A DNA stretch of 64,000 nt from Fontivivens sp964399735 (GTDB lineage Bacteria > Zhuqueibacterota > Zhuqueibacteria > Residuimicrobiales > Krinioviventaceae), in NCBI GenBank assembly GCA_964399735.1, contig CAYNSO010000007.1:1-64000 (forward strand). The letters are read 5' to 3'. The position numbers and the translations under genes were made by a program. The notes beneath the pieces were generated by a model that made no database searches, was not told the DNA's origin, and saw nothing but the letters and a program-made list of their open reading frames with translations. Position 1 is the stretch's first letter. Each line of letters starts with the position of its first letter. This document shows positions 41,302 through 51,037 of this stretch, one piece after another.

Positions 41302-43284
41302 ATGTTGAAAATAAAGAATTGTTTGCTTCTGGTGGTCATCCTGTGTTCAACGTTATTATACGCTCAAAAAAACAAAAGCTATGAAATCAAATCCCCGGAT
41401 GGTAAAATTGTCGTGCAGATATCTGCCGGGGAAAAGCTGCAATGGTCAGCAAACCATGATGGTCAGCCAATCATCATCCCCTCGGTAATTTCATTGCAAT
41501 TGAAAGACAAAGTATTGGGCGATAACGTAAAAATCTCTTCCGCCAAAACAATCAATGTCGCTACTCAATTTAATACTCTGTTTTACAACCAGGCTGTTGT
41601 TGATGACATATACAATCAGCTTACTTTGAACTGCAAAAAGGATTGGGGTGTAATATTCCGGGTGTATAATGACGCAGTGGCTTACCGGTTCTTTACCCAT
41701 TGTAAAGGCGAGATCATTATCTTAAATGAACAAGCCAACTTTAATTTCAGCGACGATCACCTGGCCTTTATTCCAATCCAGTGGGACTATCGTGACGGCC
41801 AGAAATTCAACTGTTCTTTTGAATCACTGTATCGAGAGATCCATCTGTCGCAATTTCCCAAAGACTCGCTGGCGTTCCTGCCGCTGCTGGTGGACGTTGG
41901 TCAGGGTAAAAAAGCGGAAATTATCGAAGCCGATCTGGAGGACTATCCCGGCCTCAACCTGGACCTGAATGATACCGGAAAAGGGCTAAAAGGCGTCTTT
42001 GCACCCTATCCCCTGGAAATCAAACCGGTGAAGTGGAACTATATGAACTATATTCCAACCAAAAGAGCTGATTACATTGCCAAAACCACCGGAACGCGAC
42101 ATTTCCCCTGGCGTGCTGTGGTAATCAGCACACAGGATAAAGATTTGCTAAACAGCAATATTGTGCAAAAGCTGGCTTCCCCCTGCCGGTTGCAAGATGT
42201 TTCGTGGATCAAACCGGGACAAGTAGCGTGGGACTGGTGGAATGACTGGAATATTTCGCATGTCGATTTCAAAGCCGGCATTAACACCGAAACTTATAAA
42301 TACTTTATTGATTTTGCCGCGGCGAACAACATCCCCTATATTCTGCTTGACGCCGGCTGGACGCAGGATGATGATTTGACCAAAGTAATCCCGGCTCTTG
42401 ATCTGCATGAACTGGTCGTTTATGGCAATGAAAAAAATGTGGATATTATTCTATGGGCTTTGTGGTATCACATTCTCACGCAAAAAGAAAAGGCCTTTCC
42501 CTGGTTTGAACAAATGGGCATCAAAGGACTTAAAATTGATTTCATTGACCGCGACGACCAGCTTGCCGTAGCTTCAACCTATGAAATTGCCAAACAGGCG
42601 GCGGAACACCATTTGTTTGTTGATTACCACGGCGTTTTTAAACCAGCCGGTTTACAACGTACCTATCCCAACGTATTGGGCTTTGAAGGCGTCAAGGGGA
42701 TGGAGAATGTGAAATGGGCCAATGAGGATGTGCCGCGTTATGATGTAACAATTCCCTTTATCCGCAACCAGGCCGGGCCAATGGATTACACCTCCGGCGC
42801 CATGCGCAATGCCAACCGCGCCAATTTCCGTGCAATTAACTCTATGCCTATGAGTCAGGGTACCCGCTGCCACCAACTGGCGATGTATATAATCTTTGAA
42901 GTGCCGCTGCAAATGCTGTCCGATAACCCCACTGTATATATAAAAGAACAAGAGTGCACCAATTTCATCACTAAAATACCTGTAACCTTTGATGAAACTG
43001 TACCTCTGGATGGTCAGGTGGCCGAGTATGTAGCTATTGCCCGCAAAAAAGGCGAAACCTGGTACGTTGGCGCCATGAGCAACTGGACGCCGCGCGAACT
43101 GACGCTCGACTTTTCCTTCCTCAGCGCCGGTGAATATACCGCCACCATTTTCCAGGATGGCGTAAATGCCGACCGTGATGCAACAGATTATAAAAAAATT
43201 GAGAAAAAAGTCACAGCAGCGGACAAACTAACCATCAAGCTGGCCCCTGGCGGCGGCTGGACAGCGATTGTTGAAAAACGGTAA
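41302..43284 (+). CDS. GH97 glycoside hydrolase, retaining type
   Basis: A 660-residue secreted enzyme with a signal peptide of about 21 residues. The N-terminal beta-sandwich (about 25-285) is followed by the barrel (about 295-560) and a small C-terminal beta domain. KIDFIDRDDQ places an aspartate (Asp413) where retaining GH97 enzymes have their nucleophile; Glu462 in GFEGVKG is the acid/base candidate. Inverting SusB-type alpha-glucosidases lack this aspartate. Likely activities are alpha-galactosidase or beta-L-arabinopyranosidase. AAGGAG lies before the ATG. It stands just upstream of the XylR-type regulator. The exact sugar cannot be read from the sequence. Confidence 0.9.
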   Translation: MLKIKNCLLLVVILCSTLLYAQKNKSYEIKSPDGKIVVQISAGEKLQWSANHDGQPIIIPSVISLQLKDKVLGDNVKISSAKTINVATQFNTLFYNQAVVDDIYNQLTLNCKKDWGVIFRVYNDAVAYRFFTHCKGEIIILNEQANFNFSDDHLAFIPIQWDYRDGQKFNCSFESLYREIHLSQFPKDSLAFLPLLVDVGQGKKAEIIEADLEDYPGLNLDLNDTGKGLKGVFAPYPLEIKPVKWNYMNYIPTKRADYIAKTTGTRHFPWRAVVISTQDKDLLNSNIVQKLASPCRLQDVSWIKPGQVAWDWWNDWNISHVDFKAGINTETYKYFIDFAAANNIPYILLDAGWTQDDDLTKVIPALDLHELVVYGNEKNVDIILWALWYHILTQKEKAFPWFEQMGIKGLKIDFIDRDDQLAVASTYEIAKQAAEHHLFVDYHGVFKPAGLQRTYPNVLGFEGVKGMENVKWANEDVPRYDVTIPFIRNQAGPMDYTSGAMRNANRANFRAINSMPMSQGTRCHQLAMYIIFEVPLQMLSDNPTVYIKEQECTNFITKIPVTFDETVPLDGQVAEYVAIARKKGETWYVGAMSNWTPRELTLDFSFLSAGEYTATIFQDGVNADRDATDYKKIEKKVTAADKLTIKLAPGGGWTAIVEKR

Positions 43285-43328
43285 ACATAGAGCTTATTGA
43301 TCAATAATCAGGCTTAATCCCGTGCCGG

Positions 43329-43372
43329 GCTTTTCGTCCGGCGCGCAACTAACCGGCCCCCCGCAGGGGGGC
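43329..43372 (+). terminator. Tandem GC-rich hairpins after GH97
   Basis: GCCCCCC-GCA-GGGGGGC (43356-43372) is a perfect 7-bp stem, preceded by CCGGGC/GTCCGG. No T-run follows, so termination is uncertain; the stems could protect the mRNA 3' end. Confidence 0.35.
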
Positions 43373-43549
43373 GTGCAATAAATACTAAATTTCTTTGAAT
43401 AAAAAAATGTTAATACAAATGGAATAACTTGTTTAAAACCTTATAATAACAAGACAAAGATTGATTTGATCATTTAACTACACTACCTTTATACTTGATT
43501 CAAATAATTACGACCAGTTGCAGAAATTTAAAAAAATCTGATTCAACTC

Positions 43550-44719
43550 ATGCCCCGATTGAAAAAAAGTACTCATCACATCAAAAGAATTATATTACTT
43601 GTCGAAACCTCGCGCGAGTTTGGGCGGCAATTAATAATCGGCATTGCCCGTTATTCAAAATTTCATGGACCCTGGTCATTTTATAAGGAACAGATGGGAT
43701 TAAAGTCATCCATTCCTCACCTTACCAGTTGGAAACCTGACGGGATTATTATGCGGGATTCTCTGATCAGGCATGAATTGATTGATCTCCAAATTCCGAC
43801 CATATTGGTTCAACATGATCTAACATGCCCGAAACATTTACCGGTAATTAAAACAGATTCCCAAGCGATTGCCAAAATGGCAAGCGAACATTTTATTGAA
43901 AAGGGCTTTAAAAATCTTGCCTTTTGCGGATTCGATCATTATGAATGGTCAAACCGGCGGAAAACCCATTTTTGCCGCTATAATACCAGGGCCGGATTTA
44001 AAACTTTTGCTTATCATTCACCCGCCGACACCCGAGTCTACGACTGGGCGGATGAGCAGCAGCACATCAGCGATTGGTTAAAATCAATTCCAAAACCGGT
44101 CGGAATTCTGGCCAGTAATGACGATCGTGGACAGCATATCCTTGAAGTCTGTAAACGGATTGGCTTTAAAGTGCCGGAAGAAGTGGCCGTGCTCGGCGTG
44201 GATAATGATCCGATGATCTGTGAAACTGGCGATCCTCCCCTGTCCAGTATTGCCTTGAACGTCGAGTACGCCGGTTATGAGGCAGCTAAAATGCTGGATC
44301 AAATGATTAATAAAAAAAGAATTCACGGGCACCCTATCCTTGTCTCCCCCACCCATGTGGTGCAACGACAATCAACCGATATTCTTGCGGTAAACGATAT
44401 TGATATCGCTGCGGCGCTCCGCTTCATCAGGGAAAACGCCAGGGACAAAATACTGGTCAGCGATGTGGTAAAAGCAACCCGCGTCAGCAAAAGAACCCTG
44501 GAACTGCGCTTTAAAAAAACCATTCATCGCTCTATTACCGATGAAATTCGCCGGGTAAGGGTAGAATGGATTTCCAAACTACTGATTGAAACGGATCTGC
44601 CGGTTTCCCAGATAACTGCATTTTTTGACTTTACCGATGTTGAACATATCTCGCGCTATTTTAAAAAAGAAAAGGGAATTGGTCTGCGCGAATTTCGCAA
44701 GCTGCATCAACCGCGCTGA
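43550..44719 (+). CDS. XylR-type regulator (sugar-binding domain + AraC helix-turn-helix)
   Basis: A 389-residue protein built like E. coli XylR. Residues about 12-285 form a LacI/periplasmic-binding-like sensor domain (IILLVETSREFGRQLIIGIARYS, DGIIMRDS, GILASNDDRGQHILEVCKRIGFKVPEEVAVLGVDNDPM). Residues about 290-389 form an AraC-type DNA-binding domain with two helix-turn-helix units, ending ISRYFKKEKGIGLREFRKLHQPR. E. coli XylR is activated by xylose. Here it likely reads a xylose- or arabinose-like ligand and activates the surrounding genes. It is the only transcription factor in the 38-64 kb locus. GTP- or membrane-signalling domains are absent. Confidence 0.9.
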   Translation: MPRLKKSTHHIKRIILLVETSREFGRQLIIGIARYSKFHGPWSFYKEQMGLKSSIPHLTSWKPDGIIMRDSLIRHELIDLQIPTILVQHDLTCPKHLPVIKTDSQAIAKMASEHFIEKGFKNLAFCGFDHYEWSNRRKTHFCRYNTRAGFKTFAYHSPADTRVYDWADEQQHISDWLKSIPKPVGILASNDDRGQHILEVCKRIGFKVPEEVAVLGVDNDPMICETGDPPLSSIALNVEYAGYEAAKMLDQMINKKRIHGHPILVSPTHVVQRQSTDILAVNDIDIAAALRFIRENARDKILVSDVVKATRVSKRTLELRFKKTIHRSITDEIRRVRVEWISKLLIETDLPVSQITAFFDFTDVEHISRYFKKEKGIGLREFRKLHQPR

Positions 44720-45321
44720 TCTTTTCATTGCGCAATCTGGTTAGAAAAAAGTATAAAATGGCTTTTATTCTTTTAAAAATATTGTTACTATACCAAGCTA
44801 GTTATTTTTTTACTACTCTTCATGAACAACGGGAGCTATCTTGAATGTATGGGCTCATAAGCTGTCATTGAGTTTATTGTACATATCAAGCCTGGCATGT
44901 CAGGACGAGGCTCCCGCTGCCCAAAATACAGTACTTGACTTTACGAGGGGTCAGCCAATTATTATTCAGACGGCGCCAATGTTATGGTAACTGATGACGC
45001 TGCGATTATGGATGGTTTGTTCTTTTAGAAAGGAAAATAATAAACAACAGCAAATGCGGCTGCGCTAACAAGGTGGCCTTTTTCATAAAGCCGACAGACC
45101 AATTCCGGGACGCAATCGGAAGGCTCTTGTCGGCAATGCAATGATTACAACCAAAATGCCTGGTTGGGTCAATACGATCCTGACCGCTGTTGGCTACCAG
45201 CATAAAGAGTATATCAATTTTCTCTATTCTAACCCGGAAAGTACTATTCATGTTATACAAACAACCGACTGTTTAAAACCCAAAGCCCGGTATCACAATA
45301 ATAAATTCTTAGGTAAATTCT
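44720..45321 (+). other. 602-base intergenic region, no intact gene
   Basis: No frame has convincing coding character. A short frame near 44955-45029 (ANYYSDGANVMVTDDAAIMD) is protein-like and may be the relic of a gene. A 63-codon frame at 45141-45332 lacks a ribosome site and overlaps the next gene's start. The leader of the esterase at 45322 is AT-rich. Confidence 0.35.
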
Positions 45322-47268
45322 GTGAATACTAACACAAAACTGAAAAGTCTGGCTTTATTGTTTTTATTCATCACAGGGGTTTGTTATGGTCAGGTAAAAT
45401 TACCGAAACTTGTCAGTGACGGAATGGTTTTGCAGCGTAACACCCCGGTAAAAATTTGGGGATGGGCAACTGCCGGAGAAAAGATTACCGTTCATTTTAT
45501 TGATTCGACATACCATATCACTGCAGACCGGGACGGTGAATGGCAAGTTCAGCTTTCCGTAATGTCTGCCGGCGGGCCGTATGCCATGCAAATTGACGCT
45601 AGTAATTCCATAACTATTAATGATATTTTAATTGGCGATGTATGGGTCTGTTCCGGGCAGTCCAATATGGGTGTGGCTATGGGCTGGCTGACTAATGTTT
45701 ACCCGGAAGAGATTGCAAATTCGGAAAATCAATTTATAAGGCAATTTAATGCCCCGGTTACAATGAATTTCCAAACCAGGGAAAAAGATTTTAAATACGG
45801 ACAATGGCAATCCGCCAATCCCAAAAATCTGCGCAGCTTTACGGCCATCGGTTACTTTTTTGCCAAAAAGTTATATGAAACATATAAAATCCCCATCGGC
45901 ATTATTCACGCCTCACTGGGCGGGTCTTCGGCGGAAGCATGGATCAGCGAAGAGTCGATCAAAGCGTTCCCTAAATATTACGAGGATGCGCAGCGGTTCA
46001 AAACCCCCGCTTATATTGAAAAAATCAATAAACAGGACGACGCCAGGGTGAAAAGCTGGAATCAATTATTACGACAAAATGACGCCGGCTATCAAGATCT
46101 GCAAACTACCTGGTTTGATCCGAAACTTGACGCCTCGGACTGGGAAAGCATGACACTTCCCGGTTACTGGGATGACTCCAAACCGGCTCCGGTCAACGGC
46201 GTGTATTGGTTCAGAAAGCAAGTCTCTATTCCCGCCGCTATGGTTGGCAAACCGGCGCTGCTTAAATTAGGCAGAATTGTCGATTGCGATTCGGTGTTTA
46301 TAAACGGCCAGTTTGTCGGCGCGACGGGGTCGCAATATGCGCAACGAGCTTATAAAATACCCGATAATTTATTAAAAGAAGGCGATAATTCCATTGTTAT
46401 TCGCGTCATCAATTATATTCGTCATGGCGGCTTTGTGCCCGGCAAGCAATATGAACTAACCGCCGGCGAAACAACTATTAACCTGGCAGGAGCATGGCAG
46501 TATCGGGTCGGGACGATTATGGAACCTTTGCAAGACCGCCTGTTTACCGGCAAAATTCCCACCGGCCTGTTCAACGGCATGGTGGCGCCGCTGCTCAATT
46601 ACGCTATTAAAGGCGCCGTGTGGTACCAGGGTGAATCGAATACCAGCCGGGCATTCGAGCATTACGAGCTCTTTAAACTGCTCATTCAGGACTGGCGAAT
46701 GAACTGGCAGCAAGGCGATTTCCCGTTTCTGTACGTGCAGCTGCCGAACTTTGTCGAAGTGAATACCGAACTCACCCGATACGACTGGGCGTATTTTCGG
46801 GAGAGCCAGCTAAAAGCATTGGCAATACCCAATACCGGCATGGCGGTTACGATTGATATTGGCGAATATAATGATATTCACCCGGCAAATAAAAAAGACG
46901 CGGGGTACCGTTTGGCGCTGGCCGCGCAAAAAGTTGCTTATGGCGAAAAACAGCTTGTCTATTCGGGACCGATTTATAAATCACACAAAATCAAAAACAA
47001 GCATATAATCTTGTCTTTTATTAATACAGGCAGCGGACTAGTCGCAAAAGATGGTAACGGGTTAAAGTATTTTGAAATATGCGGTAGCGATAGCAAGTAT
47101 TATCCCGCCCAGGCAAAAATCAGAAAAGACAAAGTGATTGTCTGGAGTGATAAAGTAGATCGACCAGTGGCGGTAAGGTATGCCTGGGCCAATAATCCCG
47201 AAGGAGCCAATCTCTATAACAAAGAAGGTTTGCCGGCTTCACCCTTCCGCACCTGCGAGCTTTACTGA
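45322..47268 (+). CDS. Sialate O-acetylesterase-type SGNH esterase
   Basis: A 648-residue secreted esterase with a signal peptide (1-23, VCYG/Q). Its SGNH catalytic serine is Ser114 in GDVWVCSGQSNMGV. A beta-galactosidase-like jelly-roll insertion (about 270-395, WYxGxSMTLPGYWDD-like to YIRHGGFVPGKQYEL) is normal for this family. The GAVWYQGESNT and NDIHPANK segments complete the active site with His. The family removes O-acetyl groups from sialic acid or, in plant-degrading bacteria, from acetylated xylan (CE20-like). The neighbours favour acetylxylan. The gene follows the regulator after an apparently empty 600 bases. Confidence 0.88.
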   Translation: MNTNTKLKSLALLFLFITGVCYGQVKLPKLVSDGMVLQRNTPVKIWGWATAGEKITVHFIDSTYHITADRDGEWQVQLSVMSAGGPYAMQIDASNSITINDILIGDVWVCSGQSNMGVAMGWLTNVYPEEIANSENQFIRQFNAPVTMNFQTREKDFKYGQWQSANPKNLRSFTAIGYFFAKKLYETYKIPIGIIHASLGGSSAEAWISEESIKAFPKYYEDAQRFKTPAYIEKINKQDDARVKSWNQLLRQNDAGYQDLQTTWFDPKLDASDWESMTLPGYWDDSKPAPVNGVYWFRKQVSIPAAMVGKPALLKLGRIVDCDSVFINGQFVGATGSQYAQRAYKIPDNLLKEGDNSIVIRVINYIRHGGFVPGKQYELTAGETTINLAGAWQYRVGTIMEPLQDRLFTGKIPTGLFNGMVAPLLNYAIKGAVWYQGESNTSRAFEHYELFKLLIQDWRMNWQQGDFPFLYVQLPNFVEVNTELTRYDWAYFRESQLKALAIPNTGMAVTIDIGEYNDIHPANKKDAGYRLALAAQKVAYGEKQLVYSGPIYKSHKIKNKHIILSFINTGSGLVAKDGNGLKYFEICGSDSKYYPAQAKIRKDKVIVWSDKVDRPVAVRYAWANNPEGANLYNKEGLPASPFRTCELY

Positions 47269-47390
47269 GCAGGTATATAATAAACTGTCTATAAAACAGA
47301 AAAATAATAAAACCAGGTAAAACTGATTTATATATACCAACTAGTTGAAAAAGAACTCGAAAATTTAATTTCAATTCATCGGGAGTCGTT

Positions 47391-48788
47391 ATGAAAAGAT
47401 ATTTGGTTTTTTTACTGCTTGCTCTTCCTTTGTGCCTGTTTGCACAAACGGCAAAAATAAAAATTGATGTAGACAGAACAATCGGGGAAATTGATCCCAA
47501 AATTTACGGCGTCTTTATGGAACCCATCGGCTTTAGCGGCAGAAGAATGGGCGCCGCCGATTCTGTAACCTTTAATACTCTGTATGGCACTTTGTACGAT
47601 CCATCCTCTCCCCTTGCCGATGAGAACGGTTTCAGAAAAGATTATATCGACGCCATGCGGGAGCTCAAAATCACCAACATGCGCTGGCCGGGCGGCAATT
47701 TTGTCATGGCCTATAACTGGCAGGACGGCATCGGCCCCAAAGAGCAGCGCCCGGTGCGCATTAACCTGGCCTGGAGCGGCGTTGATAATAATCACGTCGG
47801 CACGGATGAATGGATTGCATTAAATAAATCTATCGGCAGTGAAAATATTATTTGCGTCAACCTCGGCCTCGCCACCATTCAGGACGCCGTTTACTGGGTT
47901 GAGTACTGTAATTACAAGAAAGGCACCTACTATTCCGATTTGCGCGCTAAAAACGGCCATCCCAAACCCTACGGCATTAAAATATGGGACCTCGGCAATG
48001 AAGTAGACGGAGCGCCCTGGGAACTGGGTCATAAAAACGCCGATGACTATGTTAAAATCGCCCGCGAAGCCGCCAAAGCAATGAAATCCGTAGACAACAC
48101 CATAAAACTGGTGGCTTCAGGGTCATCGTACTATGAACCAACCGGACAATGGGTGGAATGGAACCGGAAGGTGCTGACCGGACTAGGCGACAAGATCGAT
48201 TATCTTTCCATTCACCGCTATTGGGAAAATTCCCCTGATTATTATACATACATGGGCCAGAGCGCTATGGATTTTGAAGAAAAGATAACCGTCCCTGCGG
48301 CGGCAATACAAACCGCAAAAGCCATGATGGGCTTTACCAATCCCATCTATATTTCCTTTGATGANNNNNNNNNNNNNNNNNNNNNNNNNNNNNNNNNNNN
48401 NNNNNNNNNNNNNNNNNNNNNNNNNNNNNNNNNNNNNNNNNNNNNNNNNNNNNNNNNNNNNNNNTTTAATACCGAAAAATGTCAAGGCATCCCCTTCCTT
48501 GATGTTACCTCAACGTACTCGAAAGAGACCAATACAGTCTATATAAACGTTCTGAACAGGCACAAAGACAACGCTATCACAACCGACATAGTCAACACGT
48601 CAGGCACATTGAGCGGCAAAGCGATAGCGACGTTGATAAATGCTGCTTCGTTAAATGAGCCTTTTATTTTTGACAAGCAAAAAGAGTATGTACCGGTCAG
48701 CAAAGAAATTTCAGTCCAAGGCAACAAAATGACCTGTTCGTTCCCCGCGCATTCATTTACACAGATCAAGGTTAAAATAGAAAAATGA
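47391..48788 (+). CDS. GH51 alpha-L-arabinofuranosidase, interrupted by assembly gap
   Basis: The N-terminal part is clear: signal peptide (about 1-19), then IDPKIYGVFMEPIG, ITNMRWPGGNFVMAYNWQDGIG, and acid/base Glu204 in WDLGNEVDG. The sequence then reads IYISFD plus an E- or D-codon cut by N at 48365, exactly where the nucleophile Glu is expected (FDEW). After the N run FNTEKCQGIPFLDVTSTYSK continues with the C-terminal beta domain. Compared with family members of about 500 residues, more than 33 codons are probably missing. The enzyme releases arabinose from arabinoxylan and arabinan. Confidence 0.9.
   Translation: MKRYLVFLLLALPLCLFAQTAKIKIDVDRTIGEIDPKIYGVFMEPIGFSGRRMGAADSVTFNTLYGTLYDPSSPLADENGFRKDYIDAMRELKITNMRWPGGNFVMAYNWQDGIGPKEQRPVRINLAWSGVDNNHVGTDEWIALNKSIGSENIICVNLGLATIQDAVYWVEYCNYKKGTYYSDLRAKNGHPKPYGIKIWDLGNEVDGAPWELGHKNADDYVKIAREAAKAMKSVDNTIKLVASGSSYYEPTGQWVEWNRKVLTGLGDKIDYLSIHRYWENSPDYYTYMGQSAMDFEEKITVPAAAIQTAKAMMGFTNPIYISFDXXXXXXXXXXXXXXXXXXXXXXXXXXXXXXXXXXFNTEKCQGIPFLDVTSTYSKETNTVYINVLNRHKDNAITTDIVNTSGTLSGKAIATLINAASLNEPFIFDKQKEYVPVSKEISVQGNKMTCSFPAHSFTQIKVKIEK
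48365..48464. other. Scaffold gap of 100 N inside GH51
   Basis: One hundred N, a placeholder length. No duplicated flanks are visible, unlike the gap at 38180. The missing sequence includes the second half of the barrel of GH51. Confidence 0.95.
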
Positions 48789-48827
48789 CCGGGATCGTCA
48801 GGTAAACATTTGTAAAAGGAGAAAAAG

Positions 48828-50834
48828 ATGAGACACCTTTTTTTAACTATTTTAGGAGTATTGGGTTTTAGCTTGTGCGCAGTTTCACAGGATATTGTGA
48901 AACAGGCGCCCCAGGGATTCGATTCCATTCGTCCGGACATTTCACATGGGCAAATCGACACTGTGAAATACGAATCCAAAACTGTGGGCGCTGCCCGCAA
49001 AGCTATAATTTACACACCTCCCGGCTTTACAAAAACACAAAAATATCCCGTGTTGTACCTGCTGCATGGTATAGGCGGGGACGAAAAGGAATGGCTCAAC
49101 GGCGGCCAACCCCAGGTAATTTTAGACAACTTGTACGCCGAGAAAAAGATAGAGCCCATGATCGTGGTCATGCCCAACGGACGGGCCATGAAAGACGACC
49201 GCGCCGGCGGCAATATCATGGCTCCGGACAAGGTGCAGGCGTTTGCCACTTTTGAGCAAGACCTGCTGAACGACCTGATTCCCTTCATCGAAAAACAATA
49301 CCCTGTCATTAAGGACCGGGAACATCGCGCTATTGCCGGTCTATCGATGGGCGGCGGGCAATCGTTGAATTTCGGATTGGGCAACCTGGATGTGTTTGCC
49401 TGGGTCGGCGGGTTTTCATCTGCACCCAACACGAAAAGTCCGGAGCTGCTGGTTCCAAATCCCGACGAAACCAAAAAGCAATTGAAACTGTTGTGGATGT
49501 CCTGCGGCGACAGCGATAACCTGATTTCCTTCAGCAAACGCACCCACGACTATTTACAAAAAAACAATGTGCCGCACATCTATTACATTGAACCGGGCGT
49601 GCATGATTTTAAAGTGTGGAAAAACGGCCTGTACATGTTTTCGCAGCTTATCTTTAAACCGGTGAATGTCGCCACTTTTTCCCTGTATGAACAAAAGCAA
49701 GAGCCGGTTTCAACACCATCCGGAGCAATAACTCCCGCGCCGGTTAACGATGTAAAAATTGACGCCACACCCTCACCCACCAATGTGCCGGGAGTGGAAT
49801 ACCCCAAAATTGATTCACAATCAAGAGTCATCTTTCGGGTGGAAGCCCCCGATGCGCAAAAGGTGCAGGTCGATCTTTTAAAAGTCTATGATATGGTCAA
49901 GGGAGAAGACGGCGTTTGGACGGTTACGACCGACCCGATCAGCATCGGCTTTCACTATTATTATTTAATGATTGACGGCTTTCGCTTCTCCGATCCGGCC
50001 AGCGAATCGTTTTTCGGCATTGGCAAAATGATGAGCGGTATTGATATTCCCGCGCCCGACCAGGATTTCTATACGCCGAAAAATGTACCCCATGGACAAA
50101 TTCGGGAATGTTATTATATATCGGAAGTAAAAAAAGGCTATAACCGCTTTTTTGTCTACACCCCTCCGGATTATGATGTAAACACTAAAAACCGTTACCC
50201 GGTTCTATACCTGCAGCATGGCATGGGCGAAGATGAACGAGGCTGGGTAACCCAGGGTAAACTAAACATCATTATGGATAACATGATTGCGGCAGAACGC
50301 TGCAAGCCGATGGTCATTGTGGTAAGCGATGGTGAAATCGCCGCCATGTTCCGGCCCAAACCGGGCGAAGACGTCAACAAAGCCCGCATGCAATTCGGCG
50401 CGGATTTTACGCCCATTCTGTTGAATGAAATCATTCCTTATGTAGAAAAAAATTTCCGGGTACTTGCCGATAGAGATCACCGGGCGATGGCCGGACTGTC
50501 GTGGGGTGGATTTCAGACCTTTGAGATCGGGCTGAATAACCTGGATAAATTTTCATACCTCGGCGGTTTTAGCGGCGCCGGCATGTTCAATCCCGCTACC
50601 GATCTTGGCACAGCATATAATGGCGTGTTCAGCGATACAACTGCTTTTAATAAAAAAGTACATACATTCTTTTTGGGGATCGGTTCGCAGGAAGGTCAAC
50701 GCATGAAAGGATTAAGTGATACGCTCAAAAAAGCCGGCATTCATAATACCTATTACGAGTCGCCAGACACCGCGCATGAATGGCTGACCTGGCGCAGGTG
50801 CCTGTACGAGTTTGCGCCAATTATATTTAAATAA
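48828..50834 (+). CDS. Double esterase: CE1 - CBM48-like - CE1
   Basis: A 668-residue secreted protein (signal peptide about 1-20). The first CE1 alpha/beta-hydrolase (about 40-278) has YPVLYLLHGIGGDE, GLSMGG with Ser173 and His259 in GVHDFKVW. A proline-rich linker (290-320) leads to a CBM48/Ig-like module (about 322-415), then the second CE1 (about 418-668) with YPVLYLQHGMGEDE, GLSWGG (Ser558) and His650. CE1 enzymes remove ferulic or acetyl groups from arabinoxylan. Two domains may serve two substrates or different acyl groups. The ATG follows AAGGAG. A hairpin terminator lies after the gene. Confidence 0.88.
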   Translation: MRHLFLTILGVLGFSLCAVSQDIVKQAPQGFDSIRPDISHGQIDTVKYESKTVGAARKAIIYTPPGFTKTQKYPVLYLLHGIGGDEKEWLNGGQPQVILDNLYAEKKIEPMIVVMPNGRAMKDDRAGGNIMAPDKVQAFATFEQDLLNDLIPFIEKQYPVIKDREHRAIAGLSMGGGQSLNFGLGNLDVFAWVGGFSSAPNTKSPELLVPNPDETKKQLKLLWMSCGDSDNLISFSKRTHDYLQKNNVPHIYYIEPGVHDFKVWKNGLYMFSQLIFKPVNVATFSLYEQKQEPVSTPSGAITPAPVNDVKIDATPSPTNVPGVEYPKIDSQSRVIFRVEAPDAQKVQVDLLKVYDMVKGEDGVWTVTTDPISIGFHYYYLMIDGFRFSDPASESFFGIGKMMSGIDIPAPDQDFYTPKNVPHGQIRECYYISEVKKGYNRFFVYTPPDYDVNTKNRYPVLYLQHGMGEDERGWVTQGKLNIIMDNMIAAERCKPMVIVVSDGEIAAMFRPKPGEDVNKARMQFGADFTPILLNEIIPYVEKNFRVLADRDHRAMAGLSWGGFQTFEIGLNNLDKFSYLGGFSGAGMFNPATDLGTAYNGVFSDTTAFNKKVHTFFLGIGSQEGQRMKGLSDTLKKAGIHNTYYESPDTAHEWLTWRRCLYEFAPIIFK

Positions 50835-50847
50835 AATAATAGTGTAA

Positions 50848-50887
50848 CTCTGGAAACCCCGCCTCTTTTAATGTGGGGGTTCCAGAG
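50848..50887 (+). terminator. Hairpin, probable terminator
   Basis: CTCTGGAAACCCC and GGGGTTCCAGAG pair over 12 positions with one bulged A and a 15-base loop, 14 bases after the stop codon. The following T-run is short. Confidence 0.5.
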
Positions 50888-51037
50888 CGCTTTAACCGGA
50901 TTAAAAATTTGAAAAAATTTATACTACCAAATGAACACATTTGCAGCGCTTTGCAAGGTATTCAGATAAATCAATTGTCTAGTCAAAACAAGCTTTGCTA
51001 ATTAAATAACAAAAATTAACTTTAGGAGAGTTGAGAA

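Noticed and set aside
45141..45332. Plus-strand frame of 63 codons before the SGNH esterase
   Set aside because: No ribosome site, overlaps the start of the next gene and has no recognisable similarity; kept only as part of the intergenic description.
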